Below are positions 12,629 to 25,172 of a stretch of DNA of 64,000 nt, piece after piece. Position 1 is the stretch's first letter; every line of letters starts with the position of its first letter. Origin of the DNA: Hanleya hanleyi (taxonomy: Eukaryota > Mollusca > Polyplacophora > Lepidopleurida > Hanleyidae). The notes beneath the pieces are model-generated. The model made no database searches. It was not told the origin of the DNA and saw only the letters and a list, made by a program, of their open reading frames with translations. The position numbers and the translations under genes are program-made. The stretch spans positions 62,001 to 126,000 of the forward strand of contig JAVTVY010033707.1 in assembly GCA_036873755.1 (NCBI GenBank). The letters are read 5' to 3'.

Positions 12629-14735
12629 CAATTTTTCACAGACATGTACTGAGCTGTACACTACTGAACGGTACTGCACGGAAAGGCCCACCATACATGT
12701 TGTGAAATTTCAAATAAATGCTTTTAAGGGTGCGCACTCCTCTAACATTCACTTGAAATTTCACATACCCTCCCTACCGGAAGTTAAATGTCCATTCCGC
12801 AGAATGACATTCAACTCAGCTTTCCAATATAATGTCAACCGAAGGTTGGGGAAAATCAAATCCACAGGCCGGCCGGACCTGGGACAAATCGAATATGTAG
12901 CTACGTCACTTCAACTGACAACTGCCTGTCAGGATTCTCTCTTTAACTCAGTCCAAGGGTGTAATGTTACTCATTCAGAAGTCTAGATATACTGACATAC
13001 AGTCTGGATACAATATGTAATGCAATTGAAATAAATCGCTATTACTCGTTAATTTTACCAGCTCGTCAGTTAATATCATTACAGACTCAATCTGAGCATC
13101 CTCAAAAGTTAAATCAGAACGATATCGTATATTCCACATTAGTCGACTATTTATCACCACGCTTATCTAACGTGTCAAAATCTCATCGCTTGCCGATTCT
13201 TTAGTTTTCAAACCTTAATCATGCACAGCGGCATCTCTACAAACATGGGCCGCATCACGCCCTGAATCAAAATTTGATTCCACGTCTGAACAAAATTCAG
13301 TTATTCATCAAAAGGCTAGGTCAAACTATCGTTAGTCAAAAATGAAAGACTCCTTTGCACCTATGCTCAATCAAAACTTTTCGTTAACCACTCAACGTTT
13401 GCAACTGATCATAACGTTAACACTGTTTATGTTGACCCTAACAAACAAAATAACAACGCGCATTATTCAATTCCTACCACTACAGGGCATCTCAACATTG
13501 TGGCAACAAACACAAAAAAAATATTCACCACAGACACCATTATTCTGTGGTTATGTCTCAAACAGTCTTCCATAACTGTCACTCAAGTATCGGATTTCTC
13601 TAGCATCGCCTGTGCTAATGTAATATACAGTACTTCATCCGCAAGGATTAACATTTGGACTTTACGTGTTACTCATAACGAAAGCTAGAAATTCATGGTT
13701 GACCTGGATCTAATATGCATGACACTTAACTAAGTTGTCAATACGCGTTAATTGAAACCAATTTGTCATCCACTATCTTAGACTTATATCTGAGGATCCA
13801 AAATAAACAACTAATCACAAAACTTCACGACATCCAGGCTCTCATAGCCGAATCGGGAATATGAAGGTTCGTCAATGAATACGAACAGGCTTCCATAGTA
13901 TCTACTTCAAACCACTAGTACTTACATGTACTCAGTGAATCTTAGGACCTGTCGATCATGTACGCGATAATTCTAGTTCTATTTAGCCAATATTACGTTA
14001 CGTGTTTTAGCCTACCCGCTAACTCATTTATGGCAACTAATCGCGATAACATCCTAATAACATAAAAATCATTGCGGAACTACTTCACAATATTATCGTA
14101 CAAACTTCAGAGGCTAGATTTATCAATCTGCAATTTACTAAATTTACCAGTCACAAAGGAATTCATATAATCTACCAATTTCACCATTGGGCATGCAGTA
14201 TTATCCATACTTAAACAAAACATGCACAATATACGAGATGTGTCAACAATTCATATAAGGCACGATTATGGCATATATAACATGATTGTTCAATATATGT
14301 TACCAACCTGATTGAGGATTCAGTCCAAAATGTTCCAAGAAAGTTATCAGAGTAAATTGTCTTTGAGTTCATAAGGGCATGACCCATTCCTGTAAATTAC
14401 ACACTGTTCATCACACGCACTACTGTCAATCAGTGGGAACTTCACAACGTCAGGCAGAAAGTTCAGGGAAGTCCAGGCAGAGAATATATCACAACACAGT
14501 TATTTTTCAATCACTACGGCCATTTACCTGTTAAATGAAATGAAACAAACTGTACCTGGAGATATTGTTCCATGGAATGGACTCGGTCCAGAGGTTTCTG
14601 GTACACGCTGTGACATCACCAAGAAAGAGGAGAAACATGTCGCTGTTATAGGAAGGAACAGTGCTTGGGTCGAAATACTGCATTGACTACACACAGAAGA
14701 TAATATGAAAATACACATTTTCATACACAATCGAA
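12629..14735. other. Gene-free AT-rich stretch
   Basis: Only short, composition-driven frames. No motif, RNA gene or clear repeat was recognised. Confidence 0.4.
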
Positions 14736-14739
14736 CAAA

Positions 14740-15200
14740 TGATTTTTTTTTACAAATTTAGAGTTCAAACTGATTGTCCTGGTCCATATTTTCGTCGGTC
14801 ACTGTCGATGATGGGGCCGGACGCTTCGTCGATCAATTGGTGGGCGTTGACAAGGGCTCCTCGTCTGTCTGTCCGTTGGGTGCCAGGCGTGGTTGGCATC
14901 GGTCCGTGTCGTGACATCTCCCTTTGGTCGATCACTGCTGGCGTAGCCCATATCATCTCCATGACATCTCCGCCGTAATCCAGCACCGTCCTACAGTTCT
15001 GCGTCAAATCAACAGCACGTTCCATAGGCCCATTTTCACCTATTTTGAAACACAAAGTGCCAAACGCAATCGTTTGCAGCACGCTGTCAAAGTTCACAAG
15101 AACTACATGATGGTAGATTGGAGAAACGTTGAGAAGTCCGAGGGGTATCTGATCGGCTCCGTCATCTTATTTCCTGCCCCACGGGTTGGGCGCCAATGAT
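14740..15200 (-). pseudogene. Possible LTR-retrotransposon relic: primer site plus start of a gag-like frame
   Basis: On the minus strand TTGGCGCCCAACCC at ~15195-15182 resembles a tRNA-Lys primer-binding site with two extra C. It is followed after ~13 bp by an ATG (15172) opening a 20-codon frame that stops. A longer frame continues from about 15097 down to 14765 in another phase. The plus-strand flank beyond 15200 contains, on the minus strand, AATAAAATCAATCTCGG near 15350, as expected for the R region of an LTR. No second LTR or pol gene was found, so this is a tentative call. Confidence 0.3.
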
Positions 15201-15899
15201 AAATTTTAATGAGTTTTCTTCTTTTGTTGTTTCGGCTAGCGTCGTCACTCAATGGTTCACTTTTCTCATAACCGTAAAAACGACTTGTAGGTAAGATCTA
15301 GTGTTGCTCTAGATGGAAATATGACGCAAGAAAACTCGATGATGAAGCCGAGATTGATTTTATTCAATCCTCCAAGTTCCAATAATACAAGTATACGCAA
15401 TTGAAACAATAACCAGCAGTAGGTCACAATCAAAGTTCTTGTAGACAGATCGTACAGTCAAATATCTTACTGGTTGTATCGTTAGTTTGACTCAACTGAA
15501 CCAGACATAGATCACTAGTGACATTTGATAAGATACTCAATATAATATACATGTATGCTATTTGAATGGAAGACAAGAGAATACAATTAAATCTTGAAGT
15601 GCCAAATCTCTTGCTCTACCAGACACCAATTATCAGCTTATCTTTAATGGTCAGTGTTTTCCTCGACCACTTCAATTACATACAGTGGTCAGTATTTCCT
15701 GGCTTCCATTCGAATAGCAGAGATACGCCCCCCAACTCTAATATACTGTACTGTATATACACGTACCGACTAAAACGTGAATTGATATTATTATACATTT
15801 TCCATAACTGATTAGAGCAAATGTAAAAACTCAAATAGATACATATATGATTTTCTATATAATAACCTGATCAAAATATAAATGAGCCTAAAACCTTCA

Positions 15900-16225
15900 T
15901 TATCTCATTCGATATTTTACAATGTGAGTACTGAGCTGTAACTGAACAGTTCCTGTTTGGTAATCACAGGTCAGAACTGAACTGAACAGTACATGTCAGT
16001 TAGCAACATCCTGGTTCCAAGAGGTAACTGAGCAGTACTGCACAGTCGCAGGTTGGTTACTGTTCAGTTACCATGCAGTACTGTTCAGTTTTGTTTCTTG
16101 TGGTACTGTATGGTATCCAATCAGTACATATCCAATCAGTACTGACCAGTTACTGAGTGGTACTGTGTGGATACGGGTCAGTACTGAATGGTACTGTACT
16201 GAGGTGTACCGTTCCGGGCCCTTTC
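15900..16225. repeat. CAGTACTG-rich degenerate repeat
   Basis: Many diverged copies of GTACTGAACAGTACTG-like words in both polarities give this segment strong local palindromy. No coding potential. Confidence 0.5.
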
Positions 16226-18229
16226 TTGCGGTTACCATTCAGTTAGAACACGGTACCAACATGTGGAAATTTGACTGTGTAGACTGAGAGTCTGGGTCTC
16301 CCTCATTATGGAACGACCTTCATGATCCCATAGCTGACCTGCGCTGTTCGAAGTTTGGGCGGGATACTGTACTTGAAAATAGTTCAACATGGCTGCCAAC
16401 ATGGAATCCTACCCGCGCGGGTCGAGTAAGTATATCCTGCATTATACGACGGGACCGTACCGAGTGACAAATCATCATCAGATGTGGTACGCCGGAAAAG
16501 CCCATTCACTCACGCGGGTAAACAAATACTCTACACAAGCAGATATGAGATCGACGCTAGCATATCCTTAGCTATAGAACCTTTGCCGTGTAGGTGGGCG
16601 TGGCTGTTCCTCCCTACACGGCTGTAGTTACTCCCCTTTACATTTCATACCACGAAGTTTTGTCTTCCGAAACGCAGGAGATTTAACGGCTGCACATACA
16701 CAGTAGCTAGTGATAATAAAATGTACCTCGTTATTCTCTTTGTAGTATTTTGTCACTTCCCTCCAAGTTAGCATTCTCGGTATTTCCTCATCCTTAACCT
16801 ATCATCAATTGTTCAAGATTCTCGGGGATTTGGATTTGGATAACAGCCGACGGCCATTCAACCGTCAGTCATGCAAATTGCCTTTGCACGGACTTTGCCG
16901 GAGATGGTGGTGTCATTGAACACAAGCCGTGGGGCGCATGCGTGATTTTTCGGGCGAGTTCGATGACATGCGCGCATCGCTATCTTTGTTTTGCTGAGAT
17001 TCAAAATATGTCTGAAAAATCGGTGAAGGCGTGATTAAAAGATGATATCTCAAGAACGAGGAATTATTAAGTGTTGAGAGTTGGCAGGCGGCGAGAAGGA
17101 CCAATGTAGAGGAAAATGAGGTATAGTTTATTACTATTCGCTGCCGTTTTAGTTCGTGTGCAGTTCGGATATTGGACAATGTCATACGAAGTTCTATGCA
17201 TGAGATGTATTGTGTATAGGAATACCCTAGGCTGTAGTCGGTTACACAGCCATTCGAGACTACAGCCATTCCTGGGCTAGCATATCCTGGGTCGGCATTT
17301 GAAGAGTAGTCAACGAATTGTTCATCCTAAAAATCACAAACACATCAAATTTTGATCAAATTTATCGGAGAACATGTTGTCAGGGATAAATGTAATACTG
17401 AAGTGAAAGCGAATATCCCGAGAATTTGCGAATATTGCGTGTATATGTCAACGATAGGGTTACATGATTGAACCGCATGCCCCTTTAGTTGAAAATAATA
17501 TGGGATGAACTAGAACTTGATTCACACAGTAAGGTATCATATGTATGACTAGACGTATTACTATATACAGTACTTCACACTGTGTGATTAATAGTCTACA
17601 CAGTATAGCGATGGCTGGTTACTAATAACTCCAAGTTACAAGTATAAAATACATTTACACTGTAATGGAGTGGGGGGAGGGGAAGGGGGGAGTTTGGTTT
17701 AATGTCACACTCAAGCTTATTTCGCTCATATATTGACAACCAGTTTTAGAGTTGGAGGAAGTCGGAGTACCCGTAGAGAACCACCGCCCGACGACAAGTA
17801 ACTGGCAAACTCCGAATATATAAAGGGAGGCCCAAACATACTTTCCTATAGTGTTGTTATCCATATATAACGTAATGGTAATTTGTACTTCGACTTTATC
17901 GAACAAAGTCGTTGCCTAAATTATATTATTGAGAATACCCTAAATGAGAGAAAAAACCGTCCTCCCGTTCCCCTGACAAAATAATTATTTTGACTTATCG
18001 GATTCCAAAAATTGCAGCTGTGGTACTCGTTTTATCTAGTTCCTGCACCAGAACTCGTGTAAGATTTTCGGCACAGTCGGACTGATGTCCCCAACTTTGG
18101 TCTTACCCATAACTCCATATATGTTTCAGCATTCTCATGGCATCAGATTGTATTCCTCTTACTGTCAGATATACCGACAGTTTAAGTTACATATAGGAGG
18201 TACAAACTCTGACAATGGGAGAATATTGT
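16226..18229. other. Gene-free stretch
   Basis: No convincing gene. A Kozak-like ATG at 16389 followed by a GTAAGT donor motif (~16425) could be a small first exon, but nothing downstream supports it. Confidence 0.35.
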
Positions 18230-18235
18230 TTCAGT

Positions 18236-19150
18236 AGCGAGACCCAATGGTACGACATAGCTCGTTGGAGACTTGTTATCGTGGTTACGGCGCACCTCTT
18301 TAGTGATTCCATGGCAAGACAGTGGTTACCGTGGTTACGGCACAGCTCGTTAGTGAATCCGTGGTTATCGTAGTTACGGCGCAGCTCGTTGGTAACTCTG
18401 TGGTAAGACAGTGGTTACGGTGGTTACGGCACAGCTCATTAGTGAATCCGTGGTTATTGTATTTACGGCGCACCTCGTTAGTGATTCCGTGGTAAGACAG
18501 CAGTTACCGTGGTTATGGCGCAGCTCGTTAGTGAATACTTGATAAGACAGTGGTTACCGTAGTTACGGTGGAGCTCGTTAGTGATTCCGTGGTAAGACAG
18601 CAGTTACCGTTGTTATGGCGCAGCTCGTTTTAGAGAATACTTGGTAAGACAGTGGTTACCGTAGTTACGGCGCAGCTCGTTAATGAATCTGTGGTAAGAA
18701 AGTGGTTACCGTGATTACGACGCAGCTCGTTAGTGAATCCGCAGTAAGACAGTGGTTACCGTGGTTACGACGCAGCTCGTTAGTGAATCCGTGGTAAATA
18801 ATGGTGACCGTGGTTATGGCACAGTTCGTTAGTGAATTCATTGTGAGACAGTGGTTCCCGTGTGGTTACGGAACAGCACGTTAGAGTCTTTGTGGAAAGA
18901 CAGTGGTTACCGTGGTTACGGCACAGCTCCTTAGTGACTCCGTGGTAAGACGGTGGTACTGTGGTTACGGCACGGCTCGTTATTGACCTCGTGGTAAGAC
19001 AGTTGTACCGTGGTTACGGAACAGCTCATTAGTCACTCCGTGGTAAGACGGTGGTACTGTGGTTACGGCACGGCTCGTTAGTGACCTCGTGGTAAGACAG
19101 TTGTATCGTGGTTACGGAACAGCTCATTAGAGACCCCGTGGCAAGACAGT
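18236..19150. repeat. Minisatellite, ~50-bp period
   Basis: About 19 diverged copies of a unit built from GTGGTAAGACAG, TGGTTACCGTGGTTACGG and CAGCTCGTTAGTGA. Some units lack the GTAAGACAG part and are ~40 bp long. No open frame is preserved across units, so it is non-coding. Confidence 0.85.
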
Positions 19151-19612
19151 GACTTCCATTATAACGAAAACAGCTTCTCATAAACACACTAGATATTCTT
19201 ATATTGTGCCGATATCCATAGAGGAAGTCCATCCTGAGCGAGAACAAAAGAATGGCTGTTTAACTTTCCCTCCCTCCGCTGACTGACTGGGGGCAAGATT
19301 TGTATGCTTTAACATTGCCGAAAGTTCGTTTTGGTGAATCTATTTGTTTGTGTCCTCTGAAACATTCTGAAACTTTCATATGTTTTATGAAAAGAATATC
19401 GTCACCATATACGTCAAAAACAGCGGCCAGGAGAATTTAGTTTTAGATTTACGGAAATTTTTCCGTATTTCTCAATGTTAACTTAATGGAAGCCTGCCCC
19501 CAGTGCGGAGGGGGAGCTGCTGTGACGAGGCGTGAACTTCCCGAATATAAGCTAAACCTTTAGTTCCTTGGGAAGAACCTGTATGACTCGACAATTAATA
19601 TTACAATGTCAC

Positions 19613-20640
19613 TGACACTGAAATGTCCGTCCGTATGTATGTCTGTCTGCCACAGATAGCGTTCATTGACACCCTTGCAAGTGGTTTAGCGTCAGATTCG
19701 ATATTCAGTAGCTTTCCGTTGTCCAAATTGCTTTTCCATATGTTGCGTCCGCAGACGCCCTTGCAAGTGTTTTAGAGCCACCACATATCCCAGTATTGTA
19801 TTCTTATACTAGTTAAATAGTAAGCATCAGATCCAACATTCAGTAGCTAGCCATGGGCATGGTCCATAAATAATTCCTGTGTCTATCTTCATACATATCG
19901 TGTTTTTAATTAATACATCGCATAGCGGAACAGTGTACAATATAAGATACAGCCTAAATAAAAAGCTTTTTATGGATATTTGGGCTACGATACCAACTGC
20001 TGGCGAAGCCCTTTCGAATGCCAATTCTCTTCATTTTTTGAAGCCAGGGTCTCCAAATTCATATAACATATGCAACTTGTGATTGACTAGAAGCCTATTC
20101 CAACTGACTGACCTTGACCTATTGTTTCAAGGTCATATGCTGTTTATTATGATATAACATGAAGAAATATAGCTAGGCTTTCCAAATTAATACTATGTAT
20201 GCATCTGGCGATGGTCCAGAGGCGTGCTGAAAATGACTGACCTTGACTCTATCAAGGTCAGACTCTATTTAATACAATATTTCATGAAGGATTATATCTA
20301 CATTGTCCAAATTTATACCACATATGCCTGTACCGAACGTCTATTGAATATCACTGACCTTGACCTATTTTCTAAAGGTAAAATTCTATATGTTAATGTA
20401 AGATCTCTGAATTCATGTTCCATGTGCAATTAAGTTAGAATAGACCAGAATATTATTGACCTTGATCTATATTTTCAAGATCAAATTACTTGATTTGATT
20501 ACGAACCATATAGAAGAGTATATTTAGCGCTACGAATTTGGTCATGCTCTATCAGAACCTCAGCGCATTTTTCCCCCATCAATTAAGGCCTTGACAAAAG
20601 TTGACCTGGCTCACCTGGTTCTAAAATGAGAGAACTACAG
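19613..20640 (+). repeat. Left arm of a large inverted repeat
   Basis: This arm is the diverged reverse complement of about 23850-25172 and, beyond the LTR insertion, 31796-31905. Landmarks: GACACCCTTGCAAGTGGTTTAG, a block with TAATTCCTGTGTCTATCTTCAT, several TGACCTTGA-CTAT units, and the inner end CATCAATTAAGGCCTTG. The outer end GAAATGTCCGTC is shared with the right arm at ~31885. It looks like the long arms of a DNA-transposon-derived or fold-back structure. Confidence 0.6.
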
Positions 20641-21779
20641 TCAACCCTACTAGATCATATAACCTACTTGATGTTGTCAATGTTCTAAATATACATCTTA
20701 TGCAATGCATGACTGCTGAGTGTAGACAATAAGTGATAGCCGAGGGGTATTGAAGCCCATAGGGCTATATTTTGGTTTTTAGTTCTTGCACTCCTAAACG
20801 GCTTGACAGGTGTCTGTCCATTTGGGCAGATTCGTACGGCACAATTTTAGCATTTGGGGGAAGGGGTGTCATTAGTGGCAAACAAGAATGGATTTTCTGC
20901 AAATGTCTTTCCTGCTTTTTCCTGCTTTCACAAATAATCAAAGGTAGACTATGTAAGTGGATTAGAAACCGATGCCCTATATCCTTACTAGCGAAACCAG
21001 CCTATTATCTTACACTGAGTTGTTATACATGTCAGTAGAGTGGATGGCTGAATTAAGTCTCCAATGTCGATCGCTGTGGATTTAATCTGTAGGTCATATG
21101 GGAGAGTATCTGCCTGTATAGCGGGCAATTTCACCTATACATAGTTTAATTCTTAATTGTGATGTTAAGGCACACTTGATACTTTTTGAAGTCCTGGATT
21201 GTACCCAGGGCAGATTTCAGAGTTTCGGGACAGTAAACAAGGACAAATGGTCGTCTGAACCACGGGTTTTAATGCTAGTGTCCATAAATATCGCTACACT
21301 GAAATCCGATTTCACAATATCTGATCGTCGTTGAACAACCGAATGGGTCAGTCAGTTCTTTTCATAGGCCTCAAAGTTCTGTCCTCTGAGTAGCTATAAT
21401 CTATTACTGACCCTTGGCAATCTATAGGTCTGTTCATGACTTTGACACTGTGTAGTCTACACATAACAGTGGAGGGGCTAAAGTATTTAATTTCTCAACG
21501 ATATGAATAGATTCATAAGGTCATTCAATAACTGTGCTCAATCTGTTATATTTGAGTTAGCACTGACTTGGCATGTGGAACAAACAACGGAATAAGAAAC
21601 ACAAATGTCCATTATCGTCAGTGTTATCCACAAGTCATCATCGGCCTGTATATTAGCTATGTCGATCATTTGAAATAATGTAAACGTTCATGGCATAATT
21701 GCAACCGAAGATATAGACCCTATGGAAAATATGACGATTTAAATCAAAACTACAGAACATTATTGCAGGAAATTTTCAA
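20641..21779. other. Gene-free stretch between inverted arms
   Basis: No transposase, other protein or RNA gene was recognised inside the inverted arms here. Confidence 0.4.
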
Positions 21780-21786
21780 TCGAGTA

Positions 21787-22640
21787 TTGAGCTGGAATTC
21801 AGTCGGGAAAGGGGTCAAAATAGCCAGTTTGCTATTCAGTTTGCTACTCAGTTTGCTATTCGCGTAGTTATTGGGAACAGCGCCCCCTGGCGTCAGATCG
21901 GGGAACTAATGATAGCATCGTGTTGGTGTTGGCCCATTGAGTTGCTGTGCCAAGTATTGAGGTGAAATTCGGTCGGGAAAGTGGTCAAAATAACCAGTTT
22001 GCTATTCTGTTTGCTATTCGCGTAGGTACTGGGAACAGCGCCCCCTGGCGTCAGATCGGGGAACTAGTGATATCATCGTGTTGATCTTGGCTCACTGAGT
22101 TGATGTGCCAAGTATTGATGTGAAATTCTGTCGGGAAAGGGGTCAAAATAGCCAGTTTGCTATTCAGTTTGCTATTCAGTTTGCTAATCACCTTGTTATT
22201 GGGAACAGCGCTCCCTGGCGTCAGATCGGGAAACTAATGATATCATCGTGTTGATGATGGCTTACGTAGTTAATGTGCCAAGTATTGAGGTGAAATTCGG
22301 TTGGGAAAGGGGTCAAAATAGCCAGTTTGCTATTCAGTTTGCTATTCAGTTTGCTATTCAGTTTGCTATTCACGTGGTTATTGGGAACAGCGCCCCCTGG
22401 CGGCAGATCGGGGAACTAATGATATCATCATGTTGATGTTGGCTCACTTAGTTGATGTGCCAAGTATTGAGGTGAAATTCGGTCGGGAAAGGGGTCAAAA
22501 TAGCCAGTTTGCTATTCAGTTTGCTATTCGCGTAGTTATTGGGAACAGCTCCCCCTGGCGTCAGATCGAGGACTGGTGATATCATCGTGTCGATCTTGGC
22601 TCACTGAGTTGATGTGCCAAGTATTGAGGTGAAATTCAGT
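21787..22640. repeat. Tandem array, 5 units of ~155-190 bp with nested 12-mers
   Basis: Five units share CCAAGTATTGAGGTGAAATT, GGGAAAGGGGTCAAAATA, CAGCGCCCCCTGGCGTCAGA and GATATCATCGTGTTGAT. Each has a variable number (1-4) of CAGTTTGCTATT copies, which explains the unequal unit length. A single related CGCCCCCTAGTGGTAGATCG unit lies at 24428, outside the array. Confidence 0.85.
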
Positions 22641-22673
22641 GGGGAAAGGGGTTAAATTGACTATTATTGTTTT

Positions 22674-22803
22674 CACTGCGTGAAATGACCAAGTTTCCAA
22701 TTATGGAAACCCGCCGGAAACCTATTGGAAACTGTTGCGAAACAATTTCCAATAGGTTTCCGGCGGGTTTCCGAAATTGGAAACTTAACCATTTCACGCA
22801 GTG
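22674..22803. repeat. 130-bp near-perfect palindrome
   Basis: CACTGCGTGAAATG at the left is mirrored by CATTTCACGCAGTG at the right. The inner arms (AAACCCGCCGGAAACC / GGTTTCCGGCGGGTTT) pair almost without mismatch around a centre near 22738. A compact fold-back MITE or cruciform-forming sequence. The TTTCCAATAGG words within each arm add further symmetry. Confidence 0.8.
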
Positions 22804-22926
22804 TTTGATCATAAAATAACGACTGGTCCCCTTCGAATAGCGAACCGCTAACTGCGAACTGCCGACTAACTTATAATACCTGCCAAACAACTTCATTCTT
22901 TATTAAATTATACTACGTCGCTGAAC

Positions 22927-23603
22927 TTATTTCCTTATTCCTTATTCCCGTTTCGATATTCTAAATCGCGTTATGTGAAAGTAGTAACCTTCATGAAAAT
23001 CGACATATTTTGACAACCATTACGTCTTTCATAACACGAATGGGACCATGTTTTCTCCAATAAGTCGGTGTAAATTGACCATATCCAGATAATACCCATT
23101 TAGCGCTGTCTCGGAGGGTATGGCATCTCCACTTTAAACGCCCAAAAATGGATTAGAAAGATTACAAAGATATGTAGACCACTCTAAAAGTGGCGCAAAT
23201 TCGATTTCTGTGTGATTGGGAGCAACAAATACAGTCGGTGTAAATTGATCATAGCCAGATAATACCCATTTAGCGCTGTCTCGGAGGGTATGGCAGCTCC
23301 GCTTTAAACGCCCAAAATGGGTCAGAAAGATAGATAAATGTATTAGGAAGATATGTAGACCACTCTAAAAGTGGCTAGCAAAATATTGTGGAATGTACAC
23401 AGATTTTACTATGACCCTTTAGAAATGTTCTTAATAGCACACATTTTGAAGTATTGTTCTCAAATTTATTTCTCAAACATGGTCCCATTCGTGTCATGAA
23501 AGACGCAATGGTGGTCAAAATATGTCGATTTTCATGAAGGTTACTACTTTCACATAGCGCGATTTAGAATATCGAAACGAGAATAAGGAATAAGGAAATA
23601 ACT
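22927..23603. mobile_element. Fold-back MITE-like element (~677 bp)
   Basis: Inverted arms of ~125 bp: TTATTTCCTTATTCCTTATT... at the left and its complement at 23583-23603. They run inward through CGATATTCTAAATCGCG, TTCATGAAAATCGACATA and ACGAATGGGACCATGTTT. The interior holds two direct ~135-bp repeats starting GTCGGTGTAAATTGA (23063 and 23235). No coding capacity. Confidence 0.7.
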
Positions 23604-23849
23604 TCCGTTCCCTAATTATACTAGCACATTACCAGCTTGAGATTTGTCAGCTTTCAGGCTGGTGTTTTTTATCAACAGCTTCAGGCCAGCCTGGCAGATT
23701 AGATTGTGAGGAAAAACAGAGATAAGCTAACAGCACAGAGAGAAATATTATTTTTCTCTGTGCTGTTAGTTTATGTTAAAGTTTAAATTAAATTTTCCAG
23801 AAAGAAAGCACCACATTCATCAGGGCAGCTTTTGCCAAGGCCTTAATTG

Positions 23850-25172
23850 ATAGGGGAAAAATTCGTGGAGGTGTTGGTAGGGCATGACCAAATTCTTAGC
23901 TCTAAATTTACTCTTCTATTCGCTCATAATCACATCAAGTAATTAGATCTTGGAAATATAGATCAAGGTCAATCATCTTCAACAATTTTCTGGCCTATTC
24001 TGACATGAATTCGGAGATCTTAGACTTGACATATAGGATTTGACCTTTACAAAATAGGTGAAGCTCAGTGATATTCAATAGACTTCAGGTCCAGCATATC
24101 TTGTGGTGTAAATTTGGACACTGTAGATATAATCCTTCATAAATCTGACCTGGATCAAATAGGTCAAAGTAAGTCATCTTCAGCATACCTCTGGCCCGTC
24201 ACCAGATATATACTTTGTATTAATTTGGCAAGTCTAGCCATTTTCCTTCCTATTATATCATAATAAACAGTATATGAACTTGAAAAATATAGGTCAAGGT
24301 CAGTTAACTGGGGTAGGCTTCTGTTCAATCCCCAATTGCATATGTAATATGTATTTGGAGACCCTAGCTTTAATCTATAACAATAAATAGCAAAATACTT
24401 GGTTATTCAGATGACAATTGCCTATTCGCCCCCTAGTGGTAGATCGCGGAACTAACGGTACCATCATTTAAAAGTTGCACCCTTTTGGGTACTGTCCAGT
24501 ACTGCCTGACAAACATTCACACATGGACCATCATGGTGTTTGATCGACCCCTAGTCGTCAGACAGTACTGGACAGTACCCAAAAAGGGTGCAAATTGACA
24601 AAAGTTTGTCAGTTATGTATGCGCACCAAATTTGGTAGCTCTAAACCACTTGCAAGGGTGTCAACATAAGCTATCCGTGAGAATTTGCACCCGAAAGGGC
24701 TTCGCAAGCAGTTGGTAAAATAGCCCAAATATCCACCAAGAGCTTTTCTATGTAGGCTATATCTTACATTGTGTACTGTACCGCTATGCCATTTATTAAT
24801 AGAAACACGATATTCATGAAGATAGACACAGGAATTATTTATGGACAATGGCAAGCCACTAAATGTTGGATCTACTGCTTAGTATTTAGCTAATATGTAT
24901 ATACTATGTACAGCCTCTATACATGTACACTATCCAATGATTCCATTTGATCAGTCCTAATTATATACTCAAAACAAAGGAAAAAACAGTTTTGGACGAT
25001 GGCTAGCTACTGAATGTCGAATCTGACACTTATATCATGTAGGCATTGTCTCCTAGTATATGTGTACCAAGTTTGGTGGCTCTAAACCACTTGCAAAGGC
25101 AGAACTCAGGGAAAATAATTTGGACGATGGCTAGCTACTGAATCTCGAATTGTGACGCTTATATGGTACCAT
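23850..25172 (-). repeat. Right arm of the large inverted repeat (proximal part)
   Basis: Diverged reverse complement of 19613-20640. It carries the same GGCCTTAATTGAT inner end, the AGGTCAA-GT units and the GAAGATAGACACAGGAATTA block. Near 24970-25172 subterminal units with TCTAAACCACTTGCAA repeat. The arm is interrupted at 25172 by the LTR retrotransposon and resumes at 31796. Confidence 0.6.
24472..24597. repeat. Hairpin repeat (GTACTGTCCAGTACTG)
   Basis: Left arm GTTGCACCCTTTTGGGTAC...CTGAC and right arm GTCAGACAG...AAAAAGGGTGCAA pair around a ~46-base loop. A small nested fold-back inside the right arm of the large inverted repeat. Confidence 0.7.

Noticed and set aside
16389..16571. 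60-codon frame with a Kozak start and a splice donor-like site
   Set aside because: There is no second exon, motif or conservation evidence. It is kept only as a remark.
18236..19150. CRISPR-like array
   Set aside because: The repeats are contiguous, diverged and without unique spacers, in a eukaryotic setting. This is a minisatellite.
22248..22436. Frame with repeated FAIQ units
   Set aside because: It is the translation of the CAGTTTGCTATT minisatellite; the phase is not kept in neighbouring units.
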